DNA from: Pseudoxanthomonas mexicana
Lineage (GTDB): Bacteria > Pseudomonadota > Gammaproteobacteria > Xanthomonadales > Xanthomonadaceae
Reading direction: 5' to 3'
NCBI RefSeq assembly: GCF_010093385.1
Contig: NZ_PDWV01000007.1
Span: forward strand, 50,204 to 114,203
Length of the DNA: 64,000 bases
In this document: one piece after another, positions 25,689 through 35,998 of the stretch
Layout of the letters: each line of letters begins with the position of its first letter
Numbering within the stretch: the stretch's first letter is position 1
Translations under genes and position numbers: made by a program
The notes under the pieces: generated by a model
What the model was told of the DNA's origin: nothing
What the model saw: the letters and a program-made list of their open reading frames with translations, nothing else
The model's database searches: none

Positions 25689-26477
25689 TCAGATGGACTG
25701 CATGCGGCCGCCGTCGACGGCCAGGCTGACCCCGTTGACATAGCCTGCGGCGGGCGTGGCGAGGAAGGCGATCGCCGCCGCCACCTCATGGGCCTCCGCG
25801 AAGCGCCCTGCGGGCACCGAGGCCAGCATCGCCGCGCTGACGGCGGCTTCGTCCTTGCCGGTGGCCTGCACGCGGTCGCGCAGGATCTGCTCCAGGCGCC
25901 CGGTACGCGTGTAACCGGGCAGCACGTTGTTGACGGTGATGCCGTAGGCCCCCAGTTCCTTCGATAGCGTCTTGGCCCAGCTGGCGACGGCGCCACGGAT
26001 CGTGTTGGAGACGCCGAGGTTGGCGATGGGTTCCTTCACCGAAGTGGAGACCACGTTGATGATGCGGCCCCAGCCGGCGGCTCGCATGCCGGGTACCGTC
26101 AACTGCGCAAGCAACTGGTTGGCGAGCAGGTGGCGGTGGAAGGCGGCCAGGTAATCGTCGGCAACGGCGTCGAGGGCGCGCCCGCCGGGTGGGCCGCCGG
26201 TATTGTTGACGAGGATGTGAATCGGGCGGTCTGCGGCGAGTGCCGACACCTTGGCCTGCAGTGGCGCGGCGTCGGCGACATCGACGGCGATGCCGTCATG
26301 GTGCTGTTCGCCGGGGGTACGGGGCAGGGCGGCCATCACCTCCGCCAGTACATCGGCGCGACGCGCCAGCAGCGTGACGCTGGCGCCCAGCAGCGCCAGT
26401 TCATGGGCGGCGGCGCGGCCGATGCCTTCGGAGGCGCCGCAGACGAGGGCATGCCGGCCGGTGAGGTTGAGGTCCAT
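25689..26477 (-). CDS. SDR-family protein with altered active site
   Basis: The 262-residue protein has a Rossmann fold. The cofactor turn is GASEGIGRAAAHELA, with an Arg-rich LLARRAD suggesting NADP, and NNTGG is the NNAG equivalent. At the catalytic position the usual Tyr-x3-Lys is replaced by Ser-x3-Arg (GVSNTIRGAV), although a Ser upstream (VSTSVKEP) remains. This sub-type recurs in proteobacteria, and its activity is uncertain. It is the first kynurenine-cluster gene after a REP element, so a role in the pathway is inferred from position only. Confidence 0.85.
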   Translation of the reverse strand: MDLNLTGRHALVCGASEGIGRAAAHELALLGASVTLLARRADVLAEVMAALPRTPGEQHHDGIAVDVADAAPLQAKVSALAADRPIHILVNNTGGPPGGRALDAVADDYLAAFHRHLLANQLLAQLTVPGMRAAGWGRIINVVSTSVKEPIANLGVSNTIRGAVASWAKTLSKELGAYGITVNNVLPGYTRTGRLEQILRDRVQATGKDEAAVSAAMLASVPAGRFAEAHEVAAAIAFLATPAAGYVNGVSLAVDGGRMQSI

Positions 26478-26516
26478 GCGGAAGGTCCAGGACGGAACTG
26501 AAGCGAGTGTAGCCTT

Positions 26517-26596
26517 GTGGGAGCGACGTGAGTCGCGATGATCTCCCTCCCTCCAGGCGCGGGGCCGGGATACCGCTTCGCGACTTACGCCGCGCC
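26517..26596. repeat. REP pair between the SDR and PaiB-like genes
   Basis: One clear GTGG-headed unit lies at 26517-26539, with core stem GCGAC/GTCGC. A degenerate inverted unit lies at about 26577-26596. The second unit runs into the 3' end of the PaiB-like gene and contains its TAA stop codon. Confidence 0.7.
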
Positions 26597-27229
26597 CATG
26601 TCGTCTGCCCGAGGGGCCAGGCGCTCGCGCATGAGGTCGGCGACCGCCACGTTGTCTTCGCCGCCGAGCCGGTACAGCGCGGCGGCGGCCCCCTCGACAT
26701 TGGCGACCGGATGGTTCTGGCTGAGCTTGAACTTCAGCTCGACGCGGTCGACGGTGAAGCGGAAGCCGATGATCCCGCGCAGCTGACGGACATGATCGTC
26801 GCGGTCGTGTTCGAAGCGCCAGTCGTTGCCGACGCGGGCCTCGTTCGCCTGGCTCAGGCGATCCACGATCGAAGCCAGTCGATCGGTGTCCTCGGGACTC
26901 TCCAGCGTGCCGTGCAGATGGGCGACGGCGTAGTTCCAGGTCGGCACACGGGCCGCCTCTTCCTTGTCCGCGTACCAGCCCGGCGACAGGTAAGCGTGCG
27001 GACCATGCACGATCACCATTGCGGGCCCCGCGTGGCGCGCCTGCGGATTCGGCCGGGCCCAATGCCCTTCGATCACGATCCGGTCGCCGTCGCGCGCATA
27101 CAGCACGGGCAGATGGCTGACAAAAGGCAGTCCATCGGCCACGGTGACTAGGGTGACAAAGGCGTCGCGCTCGATGAGCCGGTCGAGTCCGGTCAGGTCG
27201 GTTTCTGCAAACGCGCGCGGCGTGTACAT
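26585..27229 (-). CDS. PaiB-family FMN-binding protein
   Basis: The 214-residue split-barrel flavin protein is of the PaiB type. Evidence is the N-terminal MYTPRAFAETDLTGL, VTVADGLPFVSHLPVLY, a GHWARPNPQ stretch, FHG-like VIVHGPHAYLSPGWY, VPTWNYAVAHLHG, and the C-terminal FKLSQNHPVANVEGAA. Bacillus PaiB is described as a transcriptional regulator. Most homologues are untested and may be flavin reductases or FMN carriers. The gene follows two small genes after asnS with an 8-bp gap. Confidence 0.9.
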   Translation of the reverse strand: MYTPRAFAETDLTGLDRLIERDAFVTLVTVADGLPFVSHLPVLYARDGDRIVIEGHWARPNPQARHAGPAMVIVHGPHAYLSPGWYADKEEAARVPTWNYAVAHLHGTLESPEDTDRLASIVDRLSQANEARVGNDWRFEHDRDDHVRQLRGIIGFRFTVDRVELKFKLSQNHPVANVEGAAAALYRLGGEDNVAVADLMRERLAPRADDMGAA

Positions 27230-27236
27230 CGTCGGG

Positions 27237-27545
27237 TCAGGCGCGGGCGCCGAGCGACTGCACCATCAGCGGCACCAGCGCGGCATCGTCGTCGCCCTGC
27301 GGCGGCTGCACGCCGGCCAGCGAGAAGCCGCGTGCCATGGCGTCGTCCTCGTCCAGGCCGTCGAAGGCGACGAACTCGGCATCGAACAACGCTGCGCGGG
27401 CGCTGTCCTCGCTGTCGTAGGGCAGGGTATTACCGTCGCTGTCCAGTACTTCGGCGGTACCGGCTTCCAGTACGCGCAGGCGCGCCCAGATCAGCGTGCG
27501 GCCGAGCGAAGCCAGGTACCAGTCCTCACGGAGAAACGGGGTCAT
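27237..27545 (-). CDS. Small acidic protein of unknown function
   Basis: I do not recognise a family. The 102-residue cytoplasmic protein is acidic. It is probably mixed alpha/beta (TLIWARLRVLEAGTAEVLDS, DDAMARGFSLAGVQPPQG). Its ATG overlaps the stop of the membrane-protein gene (ATGA), so translation is probably coupled. It has no signal peptide, membrane segment or cysteine motif. Confidence 0.75.
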   Translation of the reverse strand: MTPFLREDWYLASLGRTLIWARLRVLEAGTAEVLDSDGNTLPYDSEDSARAALFDAEFVAFDGLDEDDAMARGFSLAGVQPPQGDDDAALVPLMVQSLGARA

Positions 27546-27846
27546 GCGAAGGCCTCCGCCCACAGCGCCAACAGGCCCGCCATCGCCAGCCCGAAGAAGA
27601 TCACGCACAGCGAGATGCGTGCCGGTGTCGCCAGCCCTGACAACGAGGTGTCCGGGATGCGGCGGTAATCGCCCGACAGCAGCCAGCGCAGGGCGACAGG
27701 CTTGAGGAATGCGCCTTCGCCCCATTGCGCGCCCAGGGCGGCATGGCGGTCGCGGACGTGCACCAGCGTCAATGGCCAGAAGATGACGAAGGCGCAGAAG
27801 CCCGCGATGGCCACGCCGACGAAGCAGAGCGCGAAGAACAGGAGCA

Positions 27847-27847
<1 letters not shown>
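27542..27847 (-). CDS. Small membrane protein with two transmembrane helices
   Basis: The 101-residue protein has one helix at each end (LLFFALCFVGVAIAGFCAFV and RISLCVIFFGLAMAGLLALW) and a ~55-residue basic loop between them (DRHAALGAQWGEGAF, LLSGDYRRIPD). The layout resembles UspB, but I see no decisive sequence match, so the function is unassigned. Its ATG shares one base with the asnS stop (TGATG) and its own stop overlaps the next gene. It is therefore tightly coupled into the asnS operon. Confidence 0.78.
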
Positions 27848-29247
<1,400 letters not shown>

Positions 29248-29328
29248 GGCTTGAATCCTTCGGTAACAGACATATTTATGGAACGCGGAGTTTAGCAAGA
29301 GCCGCACGGCCGACGGTGCGCCCGCGGC

Positions 29329-29334
29329 TATAAT
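29329..29334 (+). promoter_or_regulatory. Consensus -10 box before the A-type Fe-S carrier gene
   Basis: A perfect TATAAT lies 25 bp before the start codon, and AGGAG (29349-29353) follows at normal distance. No convincing -35 is visible. The 112-bp gap to asnS must hold both divergent promoters. Confidence 0.55.
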
Positions 29335-29359
29335 TCCCGGTGTCGCACAGGAGCAGCCC

Positions 29360-29698
29360 ATGGCCATCACCCTTACCCCCGTCGCCCTCGAACGTGTGCA
29401 GCGTTTCGTCGCGCAGACGCCGGGCGCCCTGGGCCTGCGGTTCGGCGTGACCCGTACCGGCTGCTCCGGTTGGGGACACGTGGCCGACCTGGCGCGCGAC
29501 GAGCGCGCGGGCGACACGGTATTCGAGTTCGACGGAGTGAAGATCTACGTGGACGCGACCAGCCTGCCGCTGGTGGATGGCACGGAGATCGATTTCGCCA
29601 AGCAGGGCCTGTCCGAGACCTTCACCTTCCGCAACCCCAACGCGGCGGCCGAATGCGGTTGCGGCGAGAGCTTCACCACCTCGGCGGACGCCGCCTGA
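29360..29698 (+). CDS. A-type iron-sulfur carrier (IscA/SufA/ErpA family)
   Basis: The 112-residue HesB-fold protein carries or delivers Fe-S clusters to apoproteins. The three conserved cysteines are present: one in [10 protein letters not shown] (~35) and two in ECGCGESF (~100). [16 protein letters not shown] and FTFRNPNA are family stretches. It stands alone, not in an isc or suf operon. The sequence alone does not decide between IscA, SufA and ErpA. Confidence 0.92.
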   Translation: MAITLTPVALERVQRFVAQTPGALGLRFGVTRTGCSGWGHVADLARDERAGDTVFEFDGVKIYVDATSLPLVDGTEIDFAKQGLSETFTFRNPNAAAECGCGESFTTSADAA

Positions 29699-29718
29699 GC
29701 GATGTCCAGGGGCAGGAC

Positions 29719-29747
29719 TTGCCCCTAAGTGACTGACCTGCCATACT
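29719..29747 (+). promoter_or_regulatory. Probable sigma-70 promoter of the rpsF operon
   Basis: TTGCCC (29719-29724) and CATACT (29742-29747) are separated by 17 bp, each matching consensus at four of six positions. They give a ~115-nt leader before rpsF. The leader is very GC-rich with strong self-complementarity (CCCGCGGGATATCCCG near 29828). It could host a ribosomal-protein control element, but I could not identify the known S6:S18 motif. Confidence 0.5.
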
Positions 29748-29869
29748 TTCCTGCTTCCGACCGCTGACAGGCGGCCGGGTCCTTGCCCCACCGCGTCCGT
29801 TCCGGGCGTCCGGGGGGCTGTTCCGCCCGCGGGATATCCCGCCGGGCCCACATCCGAAAGGTAAAAACG

Positions 29870-30298
29870 ATGCGTCACTATGAAGTCGTGTTCCTGGTCC
29901 ATCCGGACCAGAGCGAGCAGGTGCCGGCCATGATCGAGCGCTACAAGGCGCTGATCGAAGGCGGCAACGGCAAGATCCACCGTCTGGAAGACTGGGGCCG
30001 CCGCCAGCTGGCGTACCCGATCCAGAACCTGGTGAAGGCCCACTACGTGCTGCTCAACATCGAGGCCGACCAGGCCGTGCTGAACGAGCTGGTCGAAAGC
30101 TTCCGTTTCAACGATGCGGTGCTGCGCAACCTGGTCATCAAGCGCGATGGCCCGGACACCGAGCAGTCCCTGATCATGAAGAACAAGGACGAGAAGGGCG
30201 ACAAGCCCGAGCGTGGCGAGCGTCGTCGCCGTGACGACGAGGAAGGCGAGGTCGGCAATGCCGCTTCGACCGAATCCGACAACGCCGAAGCCGCCTGA
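29870..30298 (+). CDS. rpsF: 30S ribosomal protein S6
   Basis: This small-subunit protein binds 16S rRNA together with S18. It is 142 residues from the ATG at 29870 ([18 protein letters not shown]) behind GAAAGG. The core ends near residue 100 ([11 protein letters not shown]). The remaining ~40 residues are a highly charged tail ([19 protein letters not shown]), longer than in E. coli unmodified S6 but usual in this family. The rpsR gene follows after 11 bp. Confidence 0.97.
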   Translation: MRHYEVVFLVHPDQSEQVPAMIERYKALIEGGNGKIHRLEDWGRRQLAYPIQNLVKAHYVLLNIEADQAVLNELVESFRFNDAVLRNLVIKRDGPDTEQSLIMKNKDEKGDKPERGERRRRDDEEGEVGNAASTESDNAEAA

Positions 30299-30309
30299 GG
30301 AGACCACCC

Positions 30310-30540
30310 ATGTCCAAGTTCTTCCGTCGCCGCAAGTTCTGCAAGTTCACCGCCGAAGGCGTGAAAGAGATCGACTACAAGGATCTCAACACCCTGCGCC
30401 AGTACCTGACCGAGAACGGCAAGATCGTGCCGAGCCGCGTCACCGGCACCAAGTCCCGTTACCAGCGCCAGCTGTCCACCGCGGTCAAGCGCGCCCGTTT
30501 CCTGGCGCTGATCCCGTACACGGACAACCACGACGTGTAA
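30310..30540 (+). CDS. rpsR: 30S ribosomal protein S18
   Basis: This is the S6 partner in the 30S platform. It is 76 residues, normal length. Conserved features are [12 protein letters not shown], a [19 protein letters not shown] core, and [15 protein letters not shown] with the basic RNA-binding face. A GAGGAG site precedes the ATG. Confidence 0.98.
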   Translation: MSKFFRRRKFCKFTAEGVKEIDYKDLNTLRQYLTENGKIVPSRVTGTKSRYQRQLSTAVKRARFLALIPYTDNHDV

Positions 30541-30547
30541 TCCAGGG

Positions 30548-30575
30548 CCTCCCCGCACGGGGAGGTTCTTCTTCC
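30548..30575 (+). terminator. Hairpin between rpsR and rplI (attenuator or terminator)
   Basis: The stem CCTCCCC-GCAC-GGGGAGG (30548-30565) is perfect over 7 bp. It is followed by a mixed T/C tract (TTCTTCTTCC) rather than a clean T run. Termination may be partial, letting some transcripts reach rplI 65 bp further on. Confidence 0.65.
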
Positions 30576-30639
30576 TACTGTCATTCGGACAGCCAATCGC
30601 TGCAGGCCTCCAGCCTGCTAACGAATACGGAGCAATACG

Positions 30640-31089
30640 ATGGAACTGATTCTTCTGCAGAAAGTGACCAACCTGGGCGTCCTGGGCGACAAGGTCAACG
30701 TCAAGCCGGGCTACGGCCGCAACTACCTGGTGCCGCAGGGCAAGGCCGTGCCGGCGACCGCCGCCAACGTGGCCGAGTTCGAAGCCAAGCGCGCCGAGTA
30801 CGAAGCCAAGGCCAAGGCCGTGCATGACGAGGCCGAAGGCCGCGCCGCCAAGCTGGAAGGCGCCAGCGTCACGATCACCGCCAATGCCGCCACCGAAGGC
30901 AAGCTGTTCGGTTCGGTCGGTCCGCGCGACATCGCCGATGCCTTCACCGCCGCCGGCCTGCCGCTCGAGAAGAGCGAGGTCATCATGGGCGAAGGTGCGC
31001 TGCGCAACGTCGGTGAGTACGAGATCGTCGTGAAGCTGCACGCCGACGTGCAGACGACCGTGAAGGTCGTGGTGCAGGCCGAAGCCTGA
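30640..31089 (+). CDS. rplI: 50S ribosomal protein L9
   Basis: This large-subunit protein is at the base of the L1 stalk. It is 149 residues. The N-domain is [20 protein letters not shown] with the signature [18 protein letters not shown] long connecting helix (~40-75) and the C-domain ([16 protein letters not shown]) follow. Order rpsF-rpsR-rplI matches the conserved bacterial operon. Confidence 0.98.
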   Translation: MELILLQKVTNLGVLGDKVNVKPGYGRNYLVPQGKAVPATAANVAEFEAKRAEYEAKAKAVHDEAEGRAAKLEGASVTITANAATEGKLFGSVGPRDIADAFTAAGLPLEKSEVIMGEGALRNVGEYEIVVKLHADVQTTVKVVVQAEA

Positions 31090-31121
31090 TCGATCCGCGC
31101 ATCGCTGCATGATGCCGACAG

Positions 31122-31150
31122 ACGGGCGCCGCAAGGCGCCCGTTCTGTTT
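31122..31150 (+). terminator. Rho-independent terminator after rplI
   Basis: The hairpin ACGGGCGCC-GCAA-GGCGCCCGT has a 9-bp perfect stem with a GNRA-type loop, followed by TCTGTTT. It ends the ribosomal protein operon 33 bp past rplI. Confidence 0.88.
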
Positions 31151-31291
31151 GGTGGGTCCGCTGCGTCGCAGACGCTGAGATGCCCACCGGTTATCCACAC
31201 ACTTATCTGCAACACCCAAGGGCATGGACTGCCTACCATGTCCGGCCGTGCGGCCGTCGCCCCGCATGCGCCGCAGGAGCTAGTACCGCCC

Positions 31292-32692
31292 ATGTCCGCA
31301 CGCACCGGTTTCCGCCAGGATCCTCACGACGCCCGCATCGAGCAACTCCGCGTGCCGCCGCACTCGATCGAGGCGGAACAGGCGGTGCTCGGCGGCCTGA
31401 TGCTGGCCCCGGAAGCCTACGACCGCATCAACGACAAGCTCACGGCCAATGATTTCTATCGCCGCGACCACCAGCTGATCTACCGCGCCATCGCGGAACT
31501 GGCCGAGAAGAACCGCCCGTTCGACGCGGTGACGCTGGGCGAGTGGTTCGAATCGCAGGGCCACATGGACCTGGTCGCCGGCGGCGCCTATCTGGTCGAA
31601 CTGGCCAGCACCACGCCGTCCGCCGCCAATATCGCCGCCTACGCCGAGATCGTCCGCGACAAGGCGGTGATGCGCCAGCTGATCGAGGTGGGCACCGAAA
31701 TCGTCAACGACGCATTCCAGCCCGAGGGCAAGGAAAGCGACGAGATGCTGGCGATCGCCGAGCAGAAGGTGTTCGCCATCGCCGAACAGGGCGCGCGCGG
31801 CCGCACCGACTTCGTGGCGATGAACGATGCGCTGAAGGACGCCTTCGAGGTGCTGCGCGTGCGTTCGGAGAGCGGCGGCACCGTGACCGGCCTGCCGACG
31901 GGCTACACCGAATTCGACATGATGACCGCTGGCCTGCAGCCCACCGACCTGGTGATCCTGGCCGCACGTCCGGCCATGGGCAAGACCACGTTCGCGCTGA
32001 ACATCGCCGAGTACGCCGCCATCAAGTCGAAGAAGGCCGTGGCGGTCTTCTCCATGGAAATGTCGGCAGGCCAGCTGGCCATGCGCCTGATCTCCTCGGT
32101 CGGCCGCATCAACGCCACCCGCCTGCGTACCGGCCAACTGGAGGACGAGGACTGGAGCCGCGTGACCAGCGCGATCCGCATCCTGAAGGACCAGGCCAAG
32201 GTCTTCATCGACGACACGCCCGGCCTGTCGCCCGACGTGCTGCGTTCAAAGGCGCGCCGGCTGAAGCGCGAGCACGACCTGGGCCTGATCGTCATCGACT
32301 ACCTGCAGCTGATGTCCGTGCCGGGCAACAACGAGAACCGCGCCACCGAGATTTCCGAGATCTCGCGCTCGCTGAAAGGCTTGGCGAAGGAACTCAACGT
32401 GCCGGTGATCGCGCTGTCGCAGCTCAACCGATCGCTGGAAACGCGCACCGACAAGCGCCCGGTGATGGCCGACCTGCGCGAATCGGGCGCCATCGAGCAG
32501 GACGCGGACATGATCGTCTTCATCTACCGCGACGACTACTACAACAAGGAAACCTCGCCCGACAAAGGCCTGGCCGAGATCATCATCGGCAAGCAGCGCT
32601 CGGGTCCCACCGGCTCGTGCAAGCTGCGGTTCTTCGGCGAGTACACGCGCTTCGACAACCTGAGCCACGACAGCATCGGCGCATTCGAGTAG
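31292..32692 (+). CDS. dnaB: Replicative DNA helicase
   Basis: This hexameric helicase unwinds DNA at the replication fork. It is 466 residues from the ATG at 31292 (MSARTGFRQDPHDARIEQL), with GGAG 13-17 nt upstream. An in-frame ATG at 31238 would add 18 residues. The N-terminal DnaB domain is VPPHSIEAEQAVLGGLML. The RecA-like C domain has Walker A around K231-T232 (ARPAMGKTTFALN), Walker B in LIVIDYLQLM, and the arginine-finger strand near the end. No intein is present. Confidence 0.97.
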   Translation: MSARTGFRQDPHDARIEQLRVPPHSIEAEQAVLGGLMLAPEAYDRINDKLTANDFYRRDHQLIYRAIAELAEKNRPFDAVTLGEWFESQGHMDLVAGGAYLVELASTTPSAANIAAYAEIVRDKAVMRQLIEVGTEIVNDAFQPEGKESDEMLAIAEQKVFAIAEQGARGRTDFVAMNDALKDAFEVLRVRSESGGTVTGLPTGYTEFDMMTAGLQPTDLVILAARPAMGKTTFALNIAEYAAIKSKKAVAVFSMEMSAGQLAMRLISSVGRINATRLRTGQLEDEDWSRVTSAIRILKDQAKVFIDDTPGLSPDVLRSKARRLKREHDLGLIVIDYLQLMSVPGNNENRATEISEISRSLKGLAKELNVPVIALSQLNRSLETRTDKRPVMADLRESGAIEQDADMIVFIYRDDYYNKETSPDKGLAEIIIGKQRSGPTGSCKLRFFGEYTRFDNLSHDSIGAFE

Positions 32693-32917
32693 GCCGCAGC
32701 CCCCAACGCGAGGCGCGGGGCGTAGTACGCTGGGCGACGCGCGCGCCGCGCCCACCCAGGGGATGCCGACAGGCATGGGGGCGGTATCGGAAGCGGGGTG
32801 GCGCAGGCGGTGGCCAAGGACGCCAGTGGACTCGCCGTGGTCGGGCGACAACGGCGGGACATGACCGCCAACGAACTTGAGGCAGGTAATCGGGTGGCCA
32901 GTCGGTCGGGCGAAGGC

Positions 32918-35914
32918 ATGGGGCGTTTGCATGGCGGGCGGGTCGTACTCGTCGTGCTGTTGTGGCTTGCACTGGTGCAAGCGGCGGCCGCACTCGATGT
33001 CCAACGCCCGCTGGCCCAACTCCACCACACCGCCTGGCGGGTCCAGGATGGCGCGCCGGGCCAGATCACCGCGCTTGCGCAGACGACGGACGGATATCTC
33101 TGGCTGGCCACGCAGATCGGGCTGTACCGCTTCGACGGCGTGCAGTTCGAACGCTATGAACCTCCGGCGGGCGAGGCGCTGCCCGCCACCAGCGTCTCCG
33201 CCCTGCATGCATCGCCCGACGGAGGACTGTGGGTCGGCTTCCGCTACGGTGCGGTCAGCCATATCGACGGGTCGCGGTTGAGCCACTACGGCCAAGCGCA
33301 GGGCCTGCCCAGCGGCACCGTCTTCAGCTTCGCCCGCGATGCGGACGGTCGTCTCTGGGCCGCCACGTTCACCGGGCTGGTCTATCTGCAGGGCGGGCGA
33401 TGGCATGCGCTGGGCCCGCGCTGGCAGTATCCCGGCCGACAGGCGCGAACCGTGTTCGGCGATGCCGAAGGCACGTTGTGGGTGGCCAGCGAGCAGGGCG
33501 TCGCCTACCTGCCGCGCGGCGGCACGCAGTTCCAGCGCGTGCAGGCGCGCGTGGGCAGGATCAGCCAGATCGCCCAGGGACCGGATGGCGCCATCTGGAT
33601 CGCAGAAGCCGATGGCGCGGTGCGTGCGCTGCCCGTGCCAGGCCGGCCGACGCCCGCACGGACGTTGCCGCTGGCCTCCGCCGGGCTGCTGTTCGATCGG
33701 GATGGCGCGCTCTGGGCCACTACGCTGGGCGATGGGCTCTACCGATGGACCGGCGAGGCGGCCTCACCGTTCGAAGGCTTCCGTCAGCGCGAGGGACTGA
33801 CGTCCGACTATGCGTTGCCGCTGCTGGAGGACAGGGAAGGCACGCTCTGGATAGGCAGCAGCCGCGGCCTGGACCGGTTCCGCCATGCGAACGTGGTGCT
33901 GGCCCCGCTGCCTGACGGTGCGCACGATTTCGCCATCGTGGCGGAAGAGGGCGCGGCCGTGCTCGTGGGCAGCCGCAACCGTCCCCTGCTGCGATTGAAG
34001 GGAGGCCGGCAGGAAACCCTGCCGCTGGCCCCGCCATTGACGGCAGCCTACCGGGACCCGACCGGCATGGTGTGGCTGGGCGGTCCGAAGGGAATCTGGA
34101 CCTTGCGCGACGGAACGCTCGCTCCCGGCGTTCCCCTGCCGGTGAGCCGCTACTCGGGCGTGCAGGCCATCACCCGCACTTCCGACGGCTCCGTGTGGGT
34201 ATCACTGAACACACCCGGTCTCCACCGCCTGCAGGACGGCCGCTGGACCCACCTGCGCGACCTGCCCGGCACGCGCGAGGGGGCGTCGCCGTTGACCCTG
34301 CTTCCCGGAGCAGACGGCCGTGTGTGGATGGGCTTCGCGCACAACCAGATCGCGTCCATGCGCGAGGGCAGGCTGCAGGTCTTCGGACTTCCGCAAGGCC
34401 TCGATGTGGGCAACGTGAGTGCGCTGCAGCAGGGGCGCGCAGGCCTGTGGATCGGAGGCGAGCGCGGACTGGCACGCATGCGCGGCGACCGTATCCAGAC
34501 GCTGCGCGCGCAGGCCGACAGCCCCTTCCGTGGCATTTCCGGCATCGTGGAGACAGCGAACGGCGACCTGTGGCTGAACGGTGCGCGCGGGATCGTCAGG
34601 ATTCCGGCAGCATCCATCGAAGCGATGTTCGCCGGCACCTCGGCCGCCGCCTACGATCTGTTCGATTTCCTCGATGGGCTGCCCGGCGTTCCCGCGCAGT
34701 TCCGTCCCATACCGACCGCGCTCCAGGCCGGCGACGGCCGGCTCTGGTTCGCCACCACCAGCGGCGTGGTCACGATCGATCCGGACCGTATCCAGCGCAA
34801 TCCGTTGCCGCCACCCGTCAGCATCCATTCGCTGTCGGTCGATGGCCGTCCCTATCGCCTGGAATCCGGTCCGCTGCGCCTGCCCGCCGGCGCGCGCAAC
34901 CTGCAGATCGGCTACGCCGCCTTGAGCCTGGCCATCCCGGAGCGGGTGCGCTTCCGCTACCGGCTGGAGGGCTACGATCAGGAATGGCAGGAGGCCGGAA
35001 CGCGCCGGGTGGCCTACTACACCAACCCGGGGCCCGGGGACTACGTGTTCCGCGTGCTGGCCGCCAACAACGACGGCGTCTGGAACGAGACGGGTGCGCG
35101 CATCGCGTTCTCGATCGCGCCGCGCTACTACCAGACCACCTGGTTCGCGGCAGCCTGCGTGACGGCAGCGGCCGCGCTGCTGTGGGTCGCCTACCTGCTG
35201 CGCCTCCGACGGGTATCGAGGCAGATCCACGACCGCCTGCAGGAACGCCACCGTGAACGCGAGCGCATCGCCCGCGAGCTTCACGATACGCTGCTGCAGA
35301 GCGTGCAGGGGCTGATCCTCCGCTTCCACGCCGTCGCCCGTTCGCTGGGACCGGGCGCCCCCGCGCGCGATGCGCTGGACGCGGTGCTGGAGCGTGCCGA
35401 CGACGTGATGGTGGAGGCGCGCGACCGGGTGCTCGATCTGCGCGCCACCGCGCGCGGCGGCTGCCTCGCCGACATGTTCGCGAGGATGGCCGCCGAACTG
35501 GAGGCCGGTCCCGAGCTGTCCATCCGTGTGTCGGAGGAAGGAAACCGGATGCCGATCGACCCCATCGTGCAGGACGAACTGCTGCAGATCGGACGCGAGG
35601 CGATGCTCAACGCCTGCCGCCACGCAGGGGCCCGGTATATCGGCATCGCCATCGAGCAGAACGCCGCCTACCTGGCGGTCAGCGTGCATGACGACGGCCG
35701 GGGCATCGATCCCGACGTGCTGGACCGGGGAGGCCGTGAGGGGCATTGGGGTCTGGCGGGCATGCGCGAACGCGCGGCCCGCATTGGCGCCCGCCTGGAC
35801 ATCACATCCGGTCCCGGCGAGGGCACCCGCGTGGAGGTGCAGGTACCGGCTGCCGTGGCGTATCGCCCGCGGACCGCCTGGTGGCGGCGCCGGATGGGGC
35901 GGCACCGCGCTTAG
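32918..35914 (+). CDS. Sensor histidine kinase with periplasmic beta-propeller (Reg_prop/Y_Y_Y/HisKA_3)
   Basis: This is an inner-membrane two-component sensor of ~998 residues. The start is set at the ATG at 32918 because it begins a clean signal peptide (GGRVVLVVLLWLALVQAAAA). In-frame ATGs at 32861 and 32798 are alternatives. Residues ~30-650 hold repeated propeller blades (DGYLWLATQIGLYRFDG). A Y_Y_Y domain (FRYRLEGYDQEWQEAG), one transmembrane helix (~740-765) and a HisKA_3 dimerisation domain with H789 (ERIARELHDTLLQ) follow. The HATPase_c has an N box (REAMLNACRHA) and G boxes (DDGRGID, GLAGMRERA). No response regulator is adjacent. Confidence 0.94.
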   Translation: MGRLHGGRVVLVVLLWLALVQAAAALDVQRPLAQLHHTAWRVQDGAPGQITALAQTTDGYLWLATQIGLYRFDGVQFERYEPPAGEALPATSVSALHASPDGGLWVGFRYGAVSHIDGSRLSHYGQAQGLPSGTVFSFARDADGRLWAATFTGLVYLQGGRWHALGPRWQYPGRQARTVFGDAEGTLWVASEQGVAYLPRGGTQFQRVQARVGRISQIAQGPDGAIWIAEADGAVRALPVPGRPTPARTLPLASAGLLFDRDGALWATTLGDGLYRWTGEAASPFEGFRQREGLTSDYALPLLEDREGTLWIGSSRGLDRFRHANVVLAPLPDGAHDFAIVAEEGAAVLVGSRNRPLLRLKGGRQETLPLAPPLTAAYRDPTGMVWLGGPKGIWTLRDGTLAPGVPLPVSRYSGVQAITRTSDGSVWVSLNTPGLHRLQDGRWTHLRDLPGTREGASPLTLLPGADGRVWMGFAHNQIASMREGRLQVFGLPQGLDVGNVSALQQGRAGLWIGGERGLARMRGDRIQTLRAQADSPFRGISGIVETANGDLWLNGARGIVRIPAASIEAMFAGTSAAAYDLFDFLDGLPGVPAQFRPIPTALQAGDGRLWFATTSGVVTIDPDRIQRNPLPPPVSIHSLSVDGRPYRLESGPLRLPAGARNLQIGYAALSLAIPERVRFRYRLEGYDQEWQEAGTRRVAYYTNPGPGDYVFRVLAANNDGVWNETGARIAFSIAPRYYQTTWFAAACVTAAAALLWVAYLLRLRRVSRQIHDRLQERHRERERIARELHDTLLQSVQGLILRFHAVARSLGPGAPARDALDAVLERADDVMVEARDRVLDLRATARGGCLADMFARMAAELEAGPELSIRVSEEGNRMPIDPIVQDELLQIGREAMLNACRHAGARYIGIAIEQNAAYLAVSVHDDGRGIDPDVLDRGGREGHWGLAGMRERAARIGARLDITSGPGEGTRVEVQVPAAVAYRPRTAWWRRRMGRHRA

Positions 35915-35998
35915 GCCAGCGCGACGGAAGTCCGCTCACCTAGCATTCCGCCCCCCTTCCGGCGCGGCAGAGCACACGCGCGCCGCTACAATCGCGCC

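Noticed and set aside
29750..29869. S6:S18-binding leader RNA before rpsF
   Set aside because: The leader is highly self-complementary, but I could not place the conserved loop and bulge elements by eye.
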